Source: Rhyzopertha dominica
Lineage: Eukaryota > Arthropoda > Insecta > Coleoptera > Bostrichidae
Reading direction: 5' to 3'
NCBI GenBank assembly: GCA_025024175.1
Contig: QCXZ01000041.1
Span: 30,065,786-30,129,785, forward strand
DNA: 64,000 bases
The translations under genes and the position numbers were made by a program. Positions within the stretch are counted from its first letter, which is position 1, and each line of letters opens with the position of its first letter. The notes below the pieces were generated by a model. It searched no databases, was not told where the DNA came from, and worked only from the letters and a program-made list of their open reading frames with translations. Shown piece after piece: positions 23,141-36,075 of this stretch.

Positions 23141-26100
23141 TATTCTCGAAAACTATCTCCAACCTCTTCCGCTGCATGCTGCCAGAACACAGGTTGATTC
23201 TTTTGCGCACAGTGCACAGTGGAACCAAACTTCTTATGTCTCGATAAAAATACTGAAGCTATAAGACTGCAGCAATGAAATATTCGCGTACGTAACAAGC
23301 AATTGCAATTTGCTTTTATAGGGCAGTTTACACTAATTAAACTACACACTTCAGAGTGAAGAAAGTGTCCCGTTTAACCACCTTATTCTCTTTTTACACT
23401 TTTACGTTTTGCTTTGTCTTAATAATTGGAGCCGCTATTTTAATTGGACGGTTCATATTTTGGCAATTTTTCTGTAACGATGTTTACGCGCGTTTTAATT
23501 AAGGTTTACTTCCCGGTTCGAACAAGTGGACCACTGGAAATGCATTCGCCGATAGCTGTTACACTCGCAATATTTCATATTAAAAGTGACATCTACAGGA
23601 GCGTTTAAAATCAACAAGTTTATCGCAGTGTCGAATCTCTCATTTCTTTTTCGTAATGAATCAGTAAGAGTGCTCATAAGCGCAACCACTTTCATGTAGG
23701 TATGTGATGTCCTCGAACAAGCTTCGCTTATTTTACTGTTTGTGTTAATATTTAAAACGAATGTAAAATCTAATCATTAAGTAATTTCATTTAGACATTT
23801 ATATTGTTTGCAATAAAGGTGTATGGATTTAAAATGGAATAACATCAGATGTTTATTGAGTGGTTACCTAAAAATCGACAAAGATAAGGAAAAATGCAAT
23901 TATGCGTTTGGAAATAACGCACTATCACTGGCATAGTCGCACAATGTATAAAGACTATTATGATGTAAACATTTGGACCACCTTCTACATATTATGTAGT
24001 ACTTCCATTTTGACAAACACGTATTGATAGATGTCTGCATAATATACTTGATAAGAGCTTAACTTTCTGAAAAGTAAAGGTAGGTAATGTAGTTAGCACA
24101 GTTGCTGAATTAATATAGTTCATATAGTTCGGTATAATTTGTGGAACTCTTCTTTAATATGTACCTACAAAAATAAAAAAAAAACAATACATATATTCCA
24201 TATATTACACAACCACTTTTATNNGTTTACAGTTCAAATGCCCGACTCAATTTTGGAAAACGTGTATTTTTTGCATTTCTGTTGTGCCTAAATGCTTATA
24301 AAGTATACCATACGTCGTCAGAATTATTTGCATACTACTTGTACATATTAACCTAATCACAAAATTTGAGGGTGCGACGGTAGTAGCAAAAGGCGCCTCT
24401 GCTACTTACGGCAACTTGCGAATCACGTAATCGAAGACGGTCGGGAAACAAGTCTCAACTTCATTATATTCGTATTAAAAATAATTGCACATATTACGGC
24501 GGCTTAACATTTTCAGAAATTACCCTTCAAAACTTGTTTTGAAATTTATACACTCATCAGCAACACAGGAACAAGTGGAAACGCGGTCGGGTTAATAAAA
24601 TTCAGCTCTGGATACAGCGAGATGCCAACTAATTGCGAAAAATTAAACTGCAATTAACCTCGGGTTAAAGATGTTTGCNTTTCAACAGACGCAATTAAGA
24701 TACCATATATTCCTTGTAATCATAAGTAAAATAACTTTCTTTGCAATCGTTTCATGGGTAATTCTGAAATCTGCAAAGCATGAAAAGACGACAGGGCACC
24801 TTTTTATTAATTCTTTTACATACGAATTCAGTAGCTATAGGAGAGCACCGTATAGACAGGTTAATTGGTATTCTTGGTAAATTTATTTAGTGTCTGCTCT
24901 TTGATAGCTTCATGCACAGTCAGACTGCCTGTTTATGAAGAAAATGCTTCCCGCAGTTATGGATGATGACGGTATGATAAAAAGTAATCATGCCTTTCTT
25001 ATGAACTGCAAATGAACTTGCACAGGCATGGTGCTGTACAGATGTCCACAAACATAGGAAACAAACATTACAACAAAGTATTATCGCAATAAGACTTAGT
25101 AAAGGAAATAATTAATCAAGATTCATATACACGGATGCTGCCAGCGCAACTTAATGTCATACTTTGCGTCCGCCATAAACCTAATTAATTTGACATGCAC
25201 CTTCATACACAGCATCAAAAATCACGTTCAACGTCACCAATGAAGTAATATATCAAACTTTTGGCACGCCTACAGAGCAGCTAGTGAAAGTTAGGAGTCA
25301 ATTCGATGCTTAGGAGCCGAGATCTCATTATCCACGGACGAAAGGACGTCACTAAGTCGTTAAAAAGTTGCGCCAAAAACTGTTAGAATGAACCACCGTT
25401 TGATATTAGAAAAGACTGTGGTCCTATAAGATTAGACATTCTGGCAAATAAAACGGTGTTATTTTTAACCTGTGTATTAGTTGTAAAATTAAGTAAGACA
25501 GATATGGACATTGTAAATGCATTTGTATTTGATTCATTACAGTAAAATATTGAGCAAAAAAGATCAAAATGAGCCAGAGACAAAAACATTTCTGTACAAA
25601 AATTGCAAATGATAATAAACATATCATAAATGATATACATAGACTGCTTACTAACAAAAAAAAACAAGATAAAAATGAACATTCTAAATCGTCTTGACTA
25701 CCAGCGGTAGTCCAGCGGAATCCAATCTTCATCACCGCCATTCTAAAAGGTAACAATGTTCATTCACACTGCAATCCACGTTGGCGGTTAACCTCTTCAT
25801 ATACACACTTACTCTTTTTGTGTATACTAGCGAGGCTATAAATTGTTTTGCGTAGCACCTTTTTTCAATGTTTCCAGATTTGTTTTCAGACTGTATTTTC
25901 ATTAATATCAATTATGAAGTTAGGATAAGTTTAATAAATGCTACTATTAACACGCAACCAATTTGCACTTCATGTATCCTAAGAGATGTAGTTGTTCTAA
26001 CAGTGTACAAGGTACTGTAAATATTGCAGATTTCCAAGACAACATTATGATATAAAGGAAACATTAAAATTGCATGGAAATATACTTCTTAGGTTCCCAG

Positions 26101-26929
26101 CTATAAAATTTGTATATTCAAGTATTGTTGTTGTAACTCTGTTTATTGGAGACCTCGGTACATTTTTTCTTATTCACAGTAGAATTTGGACTAGATATTT
26201 TCATTGGTGGTCTTACTATAGGATATCTGCTAATAAACAACAGTTGAACAGTAGGCATCTGACAAGTTTATACTTAATTTTATTGTGGTGAATTCTCGAA
26301 AGCAGGTGTTTTGTCAAGCTATTGAAATGGTATTACTTTTGAGAAATTAAATCATTCCTGTCGCATGAAATTGTATATATTGAGCGTTGGTGTATTGAGA
26401 ACACTTACCAATTTTCCAGCATTTTTTCGATTTCCATTGTTTCCTACGCTAAAAATACAGCTGGACGTTTTGTTCCTTCTTAAATTCTTTATACGACTAC
26501 GTGTAGAAAGCACACTATTAATAAAAATCTTTCTAGAACAATTAAGTTTCTAATTTCTCTTATCTTTCTGGCGTTTAGAACCTTAACGAAAGGTGACACA
26601 GGACATAACAATTTACAATTTTATGCATTACTCCGGGGCATATAAGATTGCTAGTGATTAGCCGATGACGTATTTTTAATATTCTATTTCGATACATTTT
26701 TATAAAAAAATCCACCGCTTATTTTAAATTCGAGCTGACAGCGAAGCGACATAAAATTGTCATGAACTTGACGAATGCTAACCGCAAAAATTAAACTGAA
26801 GTGAAGTAAATATGCTTGTATATTTAAAAATTATGCATACTTATGCTGGTTGCTACCATTCAATTTGATGAAGTACCATTTCTTATATTATACGATTAAG
26901 CATTTTTCCTTTCTACACATTTTTTTCTG
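23141..26929. other. AT-rich non-coding stretch, nothing recognised
   Basis: No gene or mobile element was recognised. Two overlapping reverse frames at 25383-25756 (99 and 110 codons) encode hydrophobic, low-complexity peptides in different frames and look like chance frames in AT-rich DNA. An island at 24360-24450 is slightly less AT-rich. N bases lie near 24223-24224 and 24679. Confidence 0.5.
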
Positions 26930-27700
26930 AGACAAACGGCTCTCGCGATATTAGCAAAAATCCATAAATTTTTAAAATCGTTTTTTTTTTCTAAATAACT
27001 CGAAAGTTATTAACTTAGCAAAAAATACAACAGTGCTTTTCGATCAGAAATTTGATTTTCCATATAATAGTGAAATTTAAAACTCTTGTGGACAGGGTCC
27101 AAAATCCAGTTTATTTGAAATACTTCGAAAATATCAATTTTTAGAACACTTTTTGTGAGAAATTTAATTTACTATCTGATGGTATTTCCAGTTTTTGAAT
27201 ATATTAGGTAAGTATATCTTCGGAGATATTTAGTAAAAACAGTTTTTTTTAAAGTGACGCTTTTTTGCTAATATCTTTATAGGGACGAATAATACTCGCA
27301 ATTATACTACTAATCACATACTAAAAAGGTAAAAAATTGCAAGAATGGTAGTTACCCCCCAATTTTACCCCGTTTCTTATACCCTACTTACCCCAAAAAC
27401 AATATGTCGCTTTGGGTATTTGAGATTTATGTGTATGGCAAATTTCAAGTGTTTTTTTTGAAGAATTTTTTGCTAAAAATTGGGTTTTGCACATTATCGA
27501 CCATTTCAAAACTATTGAGCAATTTTTCTTTAAAATTTTTTTCGCGATACAATTCGTTGGATGTGGAACTAAAAATGAATAATCGCATTAAGCAAGGTGG
27601 TGATGTAAGGTGCACAATGTATAGATATGTTTTAATATTATATCCAAACCGAAATAAATACAATTTTACAATCATCTATACCTTACAGGTTTATTACTAA
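26930..27700. repeat. Possible degenerate interspersed repeat with a short inverted repeat
   Basis: GATATTAGCAAAAA (26947-26960) is repeated in inverted orientation at 27261-27275 (TTTTTTGCTAATATC). The sequence between and after is rich in T and A runs and in phrases such as AACTCGAAAGTTATTAACTTAG, a composition common in insect non-autonomous DNA elements. No ends with target duplications were found. The frames at 27404-27700 appear non-coding. Confidence 0.3.
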
Positions 27701-28769
27701 GTTGGATTTGTACATAATTATTACAAAGAGCTAACTCTGTTATTTGGATATCTGAATAACAAGCTTTAAATCTACTATATAATAAGTAATGACCTTTACA
27801 GTCTTCCTCTGCTCTATACTTGGTCACAATCTTGGCTTTTAAAAATATTTTACGTAAGCTAGTCTTTAATAAAGAGAAAATCTCTCTTAGGTTTAATATG
27901 AAGTTTTTTTTATAGCTGGACCGCTACTCTACACACAATACGATATGTGTTGTACCTATACCAAAGCCCTAGATTGTTATCATAAAACTCCTATTCAACG
28001 GTTACTCCGTCTCAAACTCGTCTAGCAAGCAGTTGTTCCTCGAAGCTAATGAGACGGCACGTGTTTGTCTGGCACAGTTAGAAATCCCTCATCATTTTCT
28101 TGTATCAGCTGTCGGCGGAAATTTTCGGCAAGTGCTAGCGAAAGCATTACAGTTAGATACGCACTTCGAAATTTGCAGCGTCTTAAAACTCATCAACTGC
28201 AATAATTAGGAATTGGCTAATATGTAGAAACTCGCCACTTTAAGGCAAATTTCGAGTATATGTTCTTAATGATCGTCAAGTAATTACGATAATTGCTATT
28301 TCAAAGTAGTACTATTACGAAAGATTCTTGCTGCATTACTTTAATTTTGCAACTAAGAAAATAATGGGTTTTCAAATAAGTCCATATTTACATCAGTTGT
28401 TATCAGTACATAACCGGATTTACAATTTGCTTGAAATGCTGGATTCAATATCCCGCATCTATTGCTTACGCGTGAATAGTCGATTGGTTTTGCTTCGTTA
28501 TACATTGTGATATACCATTAATTTAGACGCGTCCGACGGACGTACGTTCCCATAAATCATTCGAAAGAGAAAATTGTAACAACGTGTACGTCGCGTCTAC
28601 TGAGTCGTTAAATTATCTTTGTAAAGACAGGCGTGCATATGGAAGCAAAATGTTCCAGCCTACTTATTAGCTTTATTTATTGGACGTTCTATGCCGAACA
28701 GCCAGGAGCTCGGCAATCAGCCTCTCGGTCGTCATAGCTGATACAATACTAAGAGATTCTGTGACATGC
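27701..28769. other. Non-coding stretch, nothing recognised
   Basis: No supported feature. A less AT-rich patch lies near 28010-28150. The 60-codon frame at 28328-28510 is not recognisable. Confidence 0.5.
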
Positions 28770-29702
28770 ACGAGGGTCATTCAACAAAACAGATTATTGC
28801 CGTAGCTCAAGAATACTATATTTAATCATTACAATGCTTTCGGGACGTCGAGTTGGGATCCTTGTGATGGTAATCTGATTAGCTATTAAAGAATATTTTG
28901 GAAACATAACCTCCAAAAGTTTCACTTAGTTGTAGAAGGTGTCTAATGCAGTGAAATCCACAGAAGAATGTCAAAAATATACCGAAATAATTGTTTGACC
29001 ATTCGAACGTTTTTAAATGGATATAATATCTTAAAGCAGCTGTTCTAGATAAATAGGTACCAGCTATCAACAGCTAAAAAACAAAAGACATTTAGTTGAA
29101 AAAAAGCATTTCTTCGAGGAATTGTAATATGTACCTAATCAAGCATGGATCCATAATTTTGACGAGTCTGAGCGGCAACGCCTTGAGTGCAAGCACACAC
29201 ACTTGAAAGAAATCCATGTTTCTGCCGTCTGCAGATTAGGTCATGCTGATAGTATTTTAGGATTCCCAAGGGACTATTCCATTCTGACTATCTTGAAGAT
29301 CAACTATTACAATGATGAAAACAAAATAACGTTTGCCATTCTCACAAAACTCTGTGGACTCTTGGCCGAAGGACTGACTTTGCTTCGAGAAAACGCGCGC
29401 CTACATACGGCCCAGTTAACTCAAGATACACTGCTACAATGCTCGGGTGGGAAATTCTTCAACATCTCCTTTGTGCAGCCCTAAGATGCTCTGCGTGGGA
29501 AACATTTTCAATCAAATTAAGATATTAATTATCAGGTGCAAAGATCGCTTCGAGATTAGCCTAAAGAATTTAATTCGGGAGGCACAAAAAATTAGAAGAA
29601 CGATGTGACAGGCGAAAAAAGGTTGCTGCAGACTGTGTTGAAAAGAAAAACTATTTTTGAACTAAAACAGATCGTCTCATTTTTTACTGAATAACCCTCT
29701 AG
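28770..29702 (+). mobile_element. Mariner element, internally deleted, both ends visible
   Basis: The left end GAGGGTCATTCAACAAAACAG (28772 on) is matched in inverted orientation by the right end ...TTACTGAATAACCCTC (to 29699), followed by TA. GGGTCATTCAATAAGT-type termini are typical of mariner elements. The interior contains a mariner transposase relic (listed separately). At about 930 bp the copy is shorter than a usual 1.3-kb mariner. The N-terminal coding half is not recognisable, so part is deleted or heavily decayed. Confidence 0.85.
29130..29600 (+). pseudogene. Mariner transposase relic inside 28770-29702
   Basis: Plus-strand blocks match the mariner transposase in order. WIHNFDESERQRLECKH (about 29150) corresponds to the DESWIHHYxPE..RQ..EWKH block. 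VMLIVFxDSQGTI (about 29240) matches VMLTVFWDSxGVI with the Trp codon lost to a stop. LLRENARLHTAQLTQ (about 29385-29430) corresponds to the catalytic LHDNARPHTAxLTQ block. GWEILQH follows in another frame. The second catalytic Asp is Glu here (REN for HDN) and the downstream PPYSPDLAPSD region is not readable. Several frameshifts and stops are present. It lies in the expected orientation between the element's ends. Confidence 0.85.
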
Positions 29703-30329
29703 GATTGCTACAAGTACAATTATGGAAAATTTCAGCTATACTGGAAATCAAAATGTACATCTTTATGTTAAAGCAAACAAGTTCTGAGTTACCCAGTGGT
29801 TAATATATTGATAACAGTAATGCAACAGAAAGGAAATTTTTAATGGTTTTGTATTAAGTTGTTGTTCTGTCGCGGTTAGGACAACACGTTCAACTCCTTG
29901 ATGCAGAAAACAAATCAAATGGAACACATCTCCTTATGGTAAGCGGTTACGGATTTGCTGAATACATATCTGCAATTGGTCTAAAAGCTTAGGTGACTGT
30001 GTGTTATCCCATGCAAGTTCTATTAGAGAACCTAAATCCATGTATGGTACAAAAGGTAGTAAAGCTTCAGCGATGTACGTTGGGGGCTGTTAAACTGTAC
30101 TTGTGATGAACACCAGTGGGGACTACCTCCAAGATATACATATAGCGTGCCATGACCTAATACCTGTCAAGCTATGCAATTTGCATTTCACAGTCTAAAC
30201 TGCTCACGTCCATCATGGAACTCTAAGGAAAGTATCACCCAAAATGAATGCCTGAAGCTCTATGACAAGAAATCTTCAATTAATCGCTTGACGATTAACC
30301 ATAATTTATTTCTTGTCTTTTTTAATGTA
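29703..30329. other. Short spacer between two mariner copies
   Basis: No gene. The phrase CATCTCCTTATGGTAAGCGG near 29928-29948 resembles dispersed repeat text seen in several insect genomes, but I cannot define an element around it. Confidence 0.4.
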
Positions 30330-31320
30330 AGTCAGGTTATTCAAAAAACAAACATACATTTTATTCAACACAGTCTCCTTCATCAGAAACGCATCCTCCC
30401 TGCCGATTGGGATGCCGAAATTGTAAAATGAAGAGGGTTTTGTATGGAGCCAATTGCGCACCAACGTTTCCTTTCCTTCATCGTCCCGGAATCGCTAGGT
30501 CCCGGCTGCAAACGGGATGATCAAGTTTAGTCTACTTTGTTTCCTATAATTTTTGGCAGAGGTATGAGGCCATGCGTTGTGGTGGAGAAGATTGACGTCT
30601 CGAATACGTTTGTCGCTGTGTCGACGACAAAGTGTCCCTTGCCTTACCCAAAAGGCCACAGTAGTAGGCAGCATTTATTTTTGACGCTTACGTAACTCCA
30701 AGCAAGCCAAAAAACCGGACACAAGCATCTTGTCAGCTGAAAGTCGAGACTTGGCTTTCACGGAGGCTGTATCCTCCTTTCTTCAACATTCCTTTTTTGG
30801 ATTCGGGTGTATGGGGATGCACCCAAGTTTCATTACAGGCGATTGTGTGTTTTATACAAATGCATTTCTATGGGCTAAAAATTGCTCTAAAAGCGTCTGA
30901 CGGACCTGCAATCGTCAGGGAGGCGAGGGACCCATCTGGCGCACACTTTACGTAACCGTAAGTCCTTTGTTTGATTGTTTGGAAGTCCCCACGATGTATT
31001 CCAATATGAACTGCGATTTCGCAAATCAACAGGTGAAGATCGCCTTCAAGATCGTTACCGAGTTCTTCACCAAACTATGCAGTCAATATTTCTTGGATTT
31101 TAACTGATTTCACGCCTTCGTTATAACAATGCGTTGGGTAGCGGAATCGTGTAGCTCTTGCTCTGACATCATGACAACTCCTGTCAAACTAATTTGAACC
31201 CGCCAAATGCTTAATCGATCCACTCCTGACATTTTTACCAAAATACTCTAGAAGCAGCATCCCTTCAAATTTGCTCGTCTGGAACAAAAGTCTGGTTTAT
31301 ATTTGATCCAACCTCGTATA
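30330..31320 (-). pseudogene. Mariner transposase relic on the minus strand
   Basis: Read on the minus strand, mariner transposase blocks run from about 31170 down to 30380. NEGVKSVKIQEILTA is near the N-terminus. RKVCARWVPRL (30921-30952) is the conserved linker motif xKVCARWVPR. NETWVHPHTPESKK (about 30793-30836) matches GDETWVHHYxPESKR, with the first catalytic Asp changed to Asn. KAKSRLSADKMLVSGF and NAAYYC follow. LLHHNAWPHTSA matches LLHDNARPHTA, with the second catalytic Asp changed to His. FRDDEGKETLVRNWLHTKP is near the C-terminus. The ends CGAGGTTGGATCAAA (near 31317, minus) and TCAGGTTATTCAAAA (near 30332, plus) look like decayed terminal repeats. Multiple frameshifts and stops inactivate it. 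The plus-strand frame at 30174-30431 only shadows its 3' end. Confidence 0.9.
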
Positions 31321-31539
31321 TCTAGAGGATAATTGGAATATACCTTGTTCCCGTATTGTTGGTGATAGATATGTGTTATAATAGTCTTGTAATCGATAAT
31401 AATATTTTGGGAGCAATGAAAAAAACAAAGTAATAGTTTTTCGCAGGCATTAACAGTGTTGCCAGTTTTGTTTTTAATTTGTTGATGCTATCTTTAACAT
31501 AATCCTAAAAAACTTAGCCGGAGGTGTGGAAGAATATTA

Positions 31540-32440
31540 GAATTTTGCCTCTTCATAAATTAACAGATGCTTTAGTTACAGACTTATTGCCATTGTCTGT
31601 AATTTGAGTAAAGTACAGATTATTTGGTATGACTGTCTGTAATGCAGTATAATCAACTATTACTTCAATTTCAGCCTAGATTTACAGAAAAAAGGTCCAG
31701 TGTTACTAGTATATCATGTATAGTACTGGATACATTTCTAAATGTTTGGATCAGCGCAAATAAGTGGCTGTTATAGATATATTATATGCAGAAGTTATTT
31801 TAGTTGGGCACACTATCGACTTTATTTGGTAAATAGTTTCTGTTACCTCATTCATTACTTTCTGTTTTCAAATGTGTACAATATAGGGTATCTAAGAATA
31901 AATACCTTGTTGCTACTTATAACCCTTGGGTTCTAATCTAGGATCTAGGACTGTTGCTGTTCTTGGTGTTTGTTAACGATTTAACGTCTTATACTATATC
32001 TAATAAGCTATTGTTTGCAGATGAAGTGAAGATGTTTAGCATGACCGAATCTGTAAAAAACTGATTACATGGGCAAATCTTAACTATCAACAACCTTGTT
32101 CTGGCTTTATTAACCGGACTCACAGATTTCGGTGTGTTATTTGACAGCAAATTCACTTTCTTTCAGCAAGCGTTAAATGTATGTGCGGGAGCTACTAAAC
32201 TTTGACTTGTAGTTTGTTAGGGTGAAGTTACATGGTGCTAGAACGATTAATACATACATTATAAGAAGTAGATCGGAATATGCGGCGGCGATACGGTATT
32301 CGATAAATTAAAACTATATTGTGAGGGTAGAAAACTGCATTTTATTTTTAACGTACCTATACGGTATTACCAAAAGCTAATACCATTAGACTATTATCAG
32401 GAAGGAATAATAAAATTCATTTTTACGAGTGGAAACTGTT
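31540..32440 (+). pseudogene. Jockey-type non-LTR reverse transcriptase relic
   Basis: On the plus strand the reverse transcriptase blocks are in order. RFTEKRSSVTSIS (about 31670-31715) matches HGFxxxRSTVTNL. LGPLLFLVFVNDL (about 31945) is the family's GPLLFLxFINDL. LLFADEVKMF (32011-32037) is the catalytic FADDxK block with the second Asp changed to Glu. DFGVLFDSKFTF (about 32124-32160) matches DLGVxFDSKLxF. RSRSEYAAAIRYS and YIVRVENCILFLTYLYGI (about 32270-32360) correspond to LEYAsxIWsP and the IExVQrxFLrFlxyrxg block. Frames shift repeatedly and stops interrupt, so it is dead. Endonuclease and gag portions were not found, as expected for a 5'-truncated LINE. CR1 or I clades cannot be excluded. 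Confidence 0.85.
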
Positions 32441-34365
32441 TGGTAGCTGTGATCAATAATAAAGCATAAATGTACCTAAGTTAGCATAATACCTATACCG
32501 ACAAATTCCTAAATTCCCTCGCTGTCTTCTGAATTGCAAAGTGGGATTTGGTTTCCCCGTAAACATCAATTTGCAACATCTGCCATTCAGCAGGATTTCT
32601 AAAAAATACAATTTATAGTTGATTACAAAATTCAAGGACTGCGTCTGCCTATTTTAGGATCATATGCGGGTTTTGTATAACAATTTGTACGTTAAAATTT
32701 ACATTTTATTGTTTTACGCTATTGGCAAATGAAGCAAATCGGCGGCCGCTCATAAATAATACAATACTGACCAGCCAGAGGTATTTTCCTCAAGTTCTTA
32801 ATTTTTTTCGGTCTACGAATCTAACAAAAGTCTTCTCGGACTTCGTGCACAAAATCGTAATACATTATTTATTTGTTATTATGAACGATCAGAACGGAAT
32901 GTGTGCCTAACGAGACACGTATTCGCCTGTTTTTGTGACGATTCTCTTAAAATTCAGTCTAGTCCACGTTCATTAAAACTTTTAGGCCAATTTGCTTTCA
33001 CGAACAGGTATATTATTACCGTCCGCGCACACGGCCAATTTTTTTGTGTCCCATATTCAATGGAGACAAAATCGTCCAAAACGCTCAGGGCAAAAAACTT
33101 CTTTGCCTAAAGGTTTTCCCGTCGTATCGACAACTCGTAATAAATCGTCCAGACATGAACAGCATTTTATAGCTACGCGGTCAAGGTCGTCACGATTCAG
33201 TACGAGAATTTATCCGCACGATTAAGCTTCGTCCCGCTAAACGTTCATCATGCCCTTGTAACTTCATAACATACCAAAATCGGTTTAGATTTGTATCCAG
33301 CCGCACGCCAACCGTAAAGGGTGAGGGGAAAAACTGCCACAGAACTGTTAAATTTAACACCTAAAATTCAACCCCGTTCATCATCCTCTGATGCATATCT
33401 TGTTACCTTTCCGTGAATAACAAAACGGAGAGATGCCCGATGCCTTAGAATGTTAGAAACGAGTTTTAGGTAGAGAAGTTTTACGGTGTGTAGATGTAGG
33501 TCCTTTTGAATGAATGTGTGATGGGGAATGAAATGCTTTTAGAATAATAGAGTAATATTAGGAAAAATGAAGTACCTACACATCACGAATTACTGCTTCA
33601 TGCAATGTATAGACAGGTAACTTCATATTATTATGATGGTCTAGTCATTTCAAGTCTTCACGTTTCCTTATAAAGCAAAACGTCGCGGAGATGATTGCAT
33701 ATACAAAAGATGCGTTCAAGAGATTTATGGTATTTTTTGGTGGGAAATGCAACTTTTCAGACCAGTTGAAAGGCGGATGAAAAGGAAAATGCCTAGTTCC
33801 TGCACTAGTACCATAATAGTGTAATACGTAATTGTATAGCAATTAAGCTTGATAATTTCGCAGTCTAAATGCCGCTACTATCATCAGGTAAGCTCTACTA
33901 TTCGCTGTCAGACTGAACTTGGTCACTTGGGATAAAAATTGGTAATGAGCGTAAACAGTAATGAATGTGTTTCAAAATGAGTTCATTTGTGGGCGTTCAG
34001 ATAGAAAAGAAAAATGCTAGGTCATTAGAGAAGAGAGATTTACCCGTAAATTTTTTGATTAGATTGTAAAGGTATTATGCTTGTCAATTTGAATATTCAG
34101 CGAAAAATGTAAAAGAAATAATTTTTATAAGGTTTAATATAAAACGAAATTGGGTTATTCTAGTTTTAAATACGGCTATGTAGTGTTCAAAATGTACACA
34201 TCCCAACATTTGAAGCTATGTAATAATACAAGTAGTTTGTTAAAAAAAAACTATTCATGATCTTACAAGTCTTCATGAAACTATAGCATCTAACCCCATA
34301 AATTCTCTACATGCACAATAAGCGCAGAGGTAAATACACAAAGAACGCGACACATTTTTCAACAC
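32441..34365. other. Non-coding stretch, nothing recognised
   Basis: No supported feature. Overlapping plus frames at 32901-33225 lie in a slightly less AT-rich patch and have no recognisable domain. The reverse frame at 33645-33842 is likewise unrecognised. Confidence 0.5.
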
Positions 34366-35120
34366 AGAATTCCTGTATTTACTTCAGTCAGCTGAACTCT
34401 ATCATCAGAAATTTCTGGGTTGATTTTTCTTATGAAGTGTTTTATTAGCTTTTGGGAAACAGAAACAGGAAAAGTTTCTGGACGAGCAGTTTAATGAAAT
34501 CTTATTGGTTTATCTAACAATTTGGTAGTTTCAAACGAATTATTTATTTCCTAAAATTTTGAGTAGACTTTAATTTGTTCGCTTTCAGCGTATAAAAATG
34601 AAAAAAAAAGTTTCATTTGCGTTCACTATATCTTATGTCTTGATCGCATAGCTTCCCTTCACATATGTCGTTTTTAAAATATTATTATACTCGTTTCTCT
34701 CTGCATATGCTTTCGTCCGTCGGAAATGATATGTAACAATCTTCGACGCACTGATGAAGGGACATAGTAAATCATTAAAGAACACTTTTGACTTCAACAG
34801 TTTAATTTCATTTAATAAAGTGTTTAATTCCAATGTATCTTTTAATGATGTGGTAATAATATGAACTTTTATTCTCAATTTAAGTAACTTCTAGCTCATA
34901 TTGAGATTTTAGTTCACTGACTACAGTGGTTTCATTGCCAGTTGGTTATTATTTCCTGCATCGTCCTATTCTCAAACTTTTGGCAATAGATTAAGGCGTC
35001 GACTTTTGAATTTTTTGCGATTTGTTTAATGAATTCCATCCAGGTCAATAGTTCTCTACAAAATTTCACCATGACAATGACATACCTGTATAGGATTACT
35101 AGTAACTTATTGTTCAAATA
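34366..35120 (-). other. Cluster of protein-like fragments on the minus strand, unrecognised
   Basis: Three reverse-strand fragments lie in line: 35117-34932 (61 codons), 34878-34633 (81 codons) and about 34485-34366 (about 38 codons). Between the first two, another frame reads ETTVVSELKSQYELEVT, which suggests a frameshifted relic of one coding region. The predicted peptides look more natural than neighbouring chance frames (for example CQKFENRTMQEIITNW and AYAERNEYNNILKT), but I recognise no family. A decayed transposon or a dead gene copy are the likeliest explanations. Confidence 0.25.
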
Positions 35121-36075
35121 GCTATAATTTTAATGTCACTAGATTGGTTTTTGCACTGTAAATTTTGCGGGCAATCATGCACCATTCAGAAATCTCTGGG
35201 ATTATCTAAGCCTCTAAATGTCCTTCATGATTTAAAAGAAATTACCGAAAATTTTTTCTTTAGTTTCTCAGAAGCCATGCATATGTAGTGGGCGCGTCTC
35301 TTTAGTTCTCCACATGAGCTTTCCTTGGCAAGCACCATAACTAAAAGTTATAGATCATAGCTTGTCCTTTGACTTCAACTCTAAAACGTATACAAATTGC
35401 AGCTTATCATTTATTTATCAACATAACTCTAGCAGGTCTTATTCATTCAGTTTAATGATTACAAATTCATTACGTTTTCTGACGAAGACTTAAACATTTT
35501 CTTATCCCACTTTTCTAGTGATGGAAACGTAGAATACTCCATGTAGATTACGCCATTATCTACGCGTAAACTATGTAATATTCTACTTTAAAAGTCTACT
35601 GTAGAAAAACACATTATGTAGATAAACAGCAAACTAGTAATATTTAGTACTTTTAACAGCTCCAAATGCCTCAAATGTATTATTTTGTATATTATTATTT
35701 TTGTTGCTTCCTAACTAAACAAAACACTACTTCGTTGTAATTAAAATAACTAGAAACACGTTAAACAACAATAACTTGTTTCGGCATACAGTTGTTAGGC
35801 CCAGAAGGCACAAGCGTGCTTTGGAGCCCTCAATCGGTTCTTAAATGACTGTAAACTATGATTTTATTATCTTTCTTGCCTATAAACGGAAGAAGACGGG
35901 CTATTTCATATGCTACCTATTATACCTAATATACTCGTAGAAGAAAAGACTCCGAAACGCATGTTTTGTCCCAAAGAAGTAAAAAACCGTATTTCCACAA
36001 TATAATATGTTAGCGTATATGTGTCTTACACCACCTCGGTGTAGGTACACAAACGGCTGTTTCTTTAAATAATCG
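35121..36075. other. Non-coding stretch, nothing recognised
   Basis: No gene or element. Repeated GTAGA/TCTAC words occur in both orientations between 35540 and 35625, a weak local inverted-repeat pattern. A small hairpin, TACACCACCTCGGTGTA, lies near 36028-36045. Confidence 0.45.

Noticed and set aside
25383..25756. Two reverse frames of 99 and 110 codons
   Set aside because: They overlap in different frames, are hydrophobic and low in complexity, and show no motif. They are typical chance frames in T-rich DNA.
29880..30170. LINE or SINE tail around CATCTCCTTATGGTAAGCGG
   Set aside because: The phrase is reminiscent of a dispersed repeat, but I could not define ends, a poly(A)-like tail or a target duplication.
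30174..30431. 85-codon plus frame
   Set aside because: It overlaps the 3' end of the minus-strand mariner relic, whose family blocks explain this DNA better.
34366..34485. Possible histone-fold (CENP-X-like) peptide on the minus strand
   Set aside because: EISDDRVQLTEV resembles one helix of that fold, but the fragment is only about 38 codons and nothing else of the family is visible.
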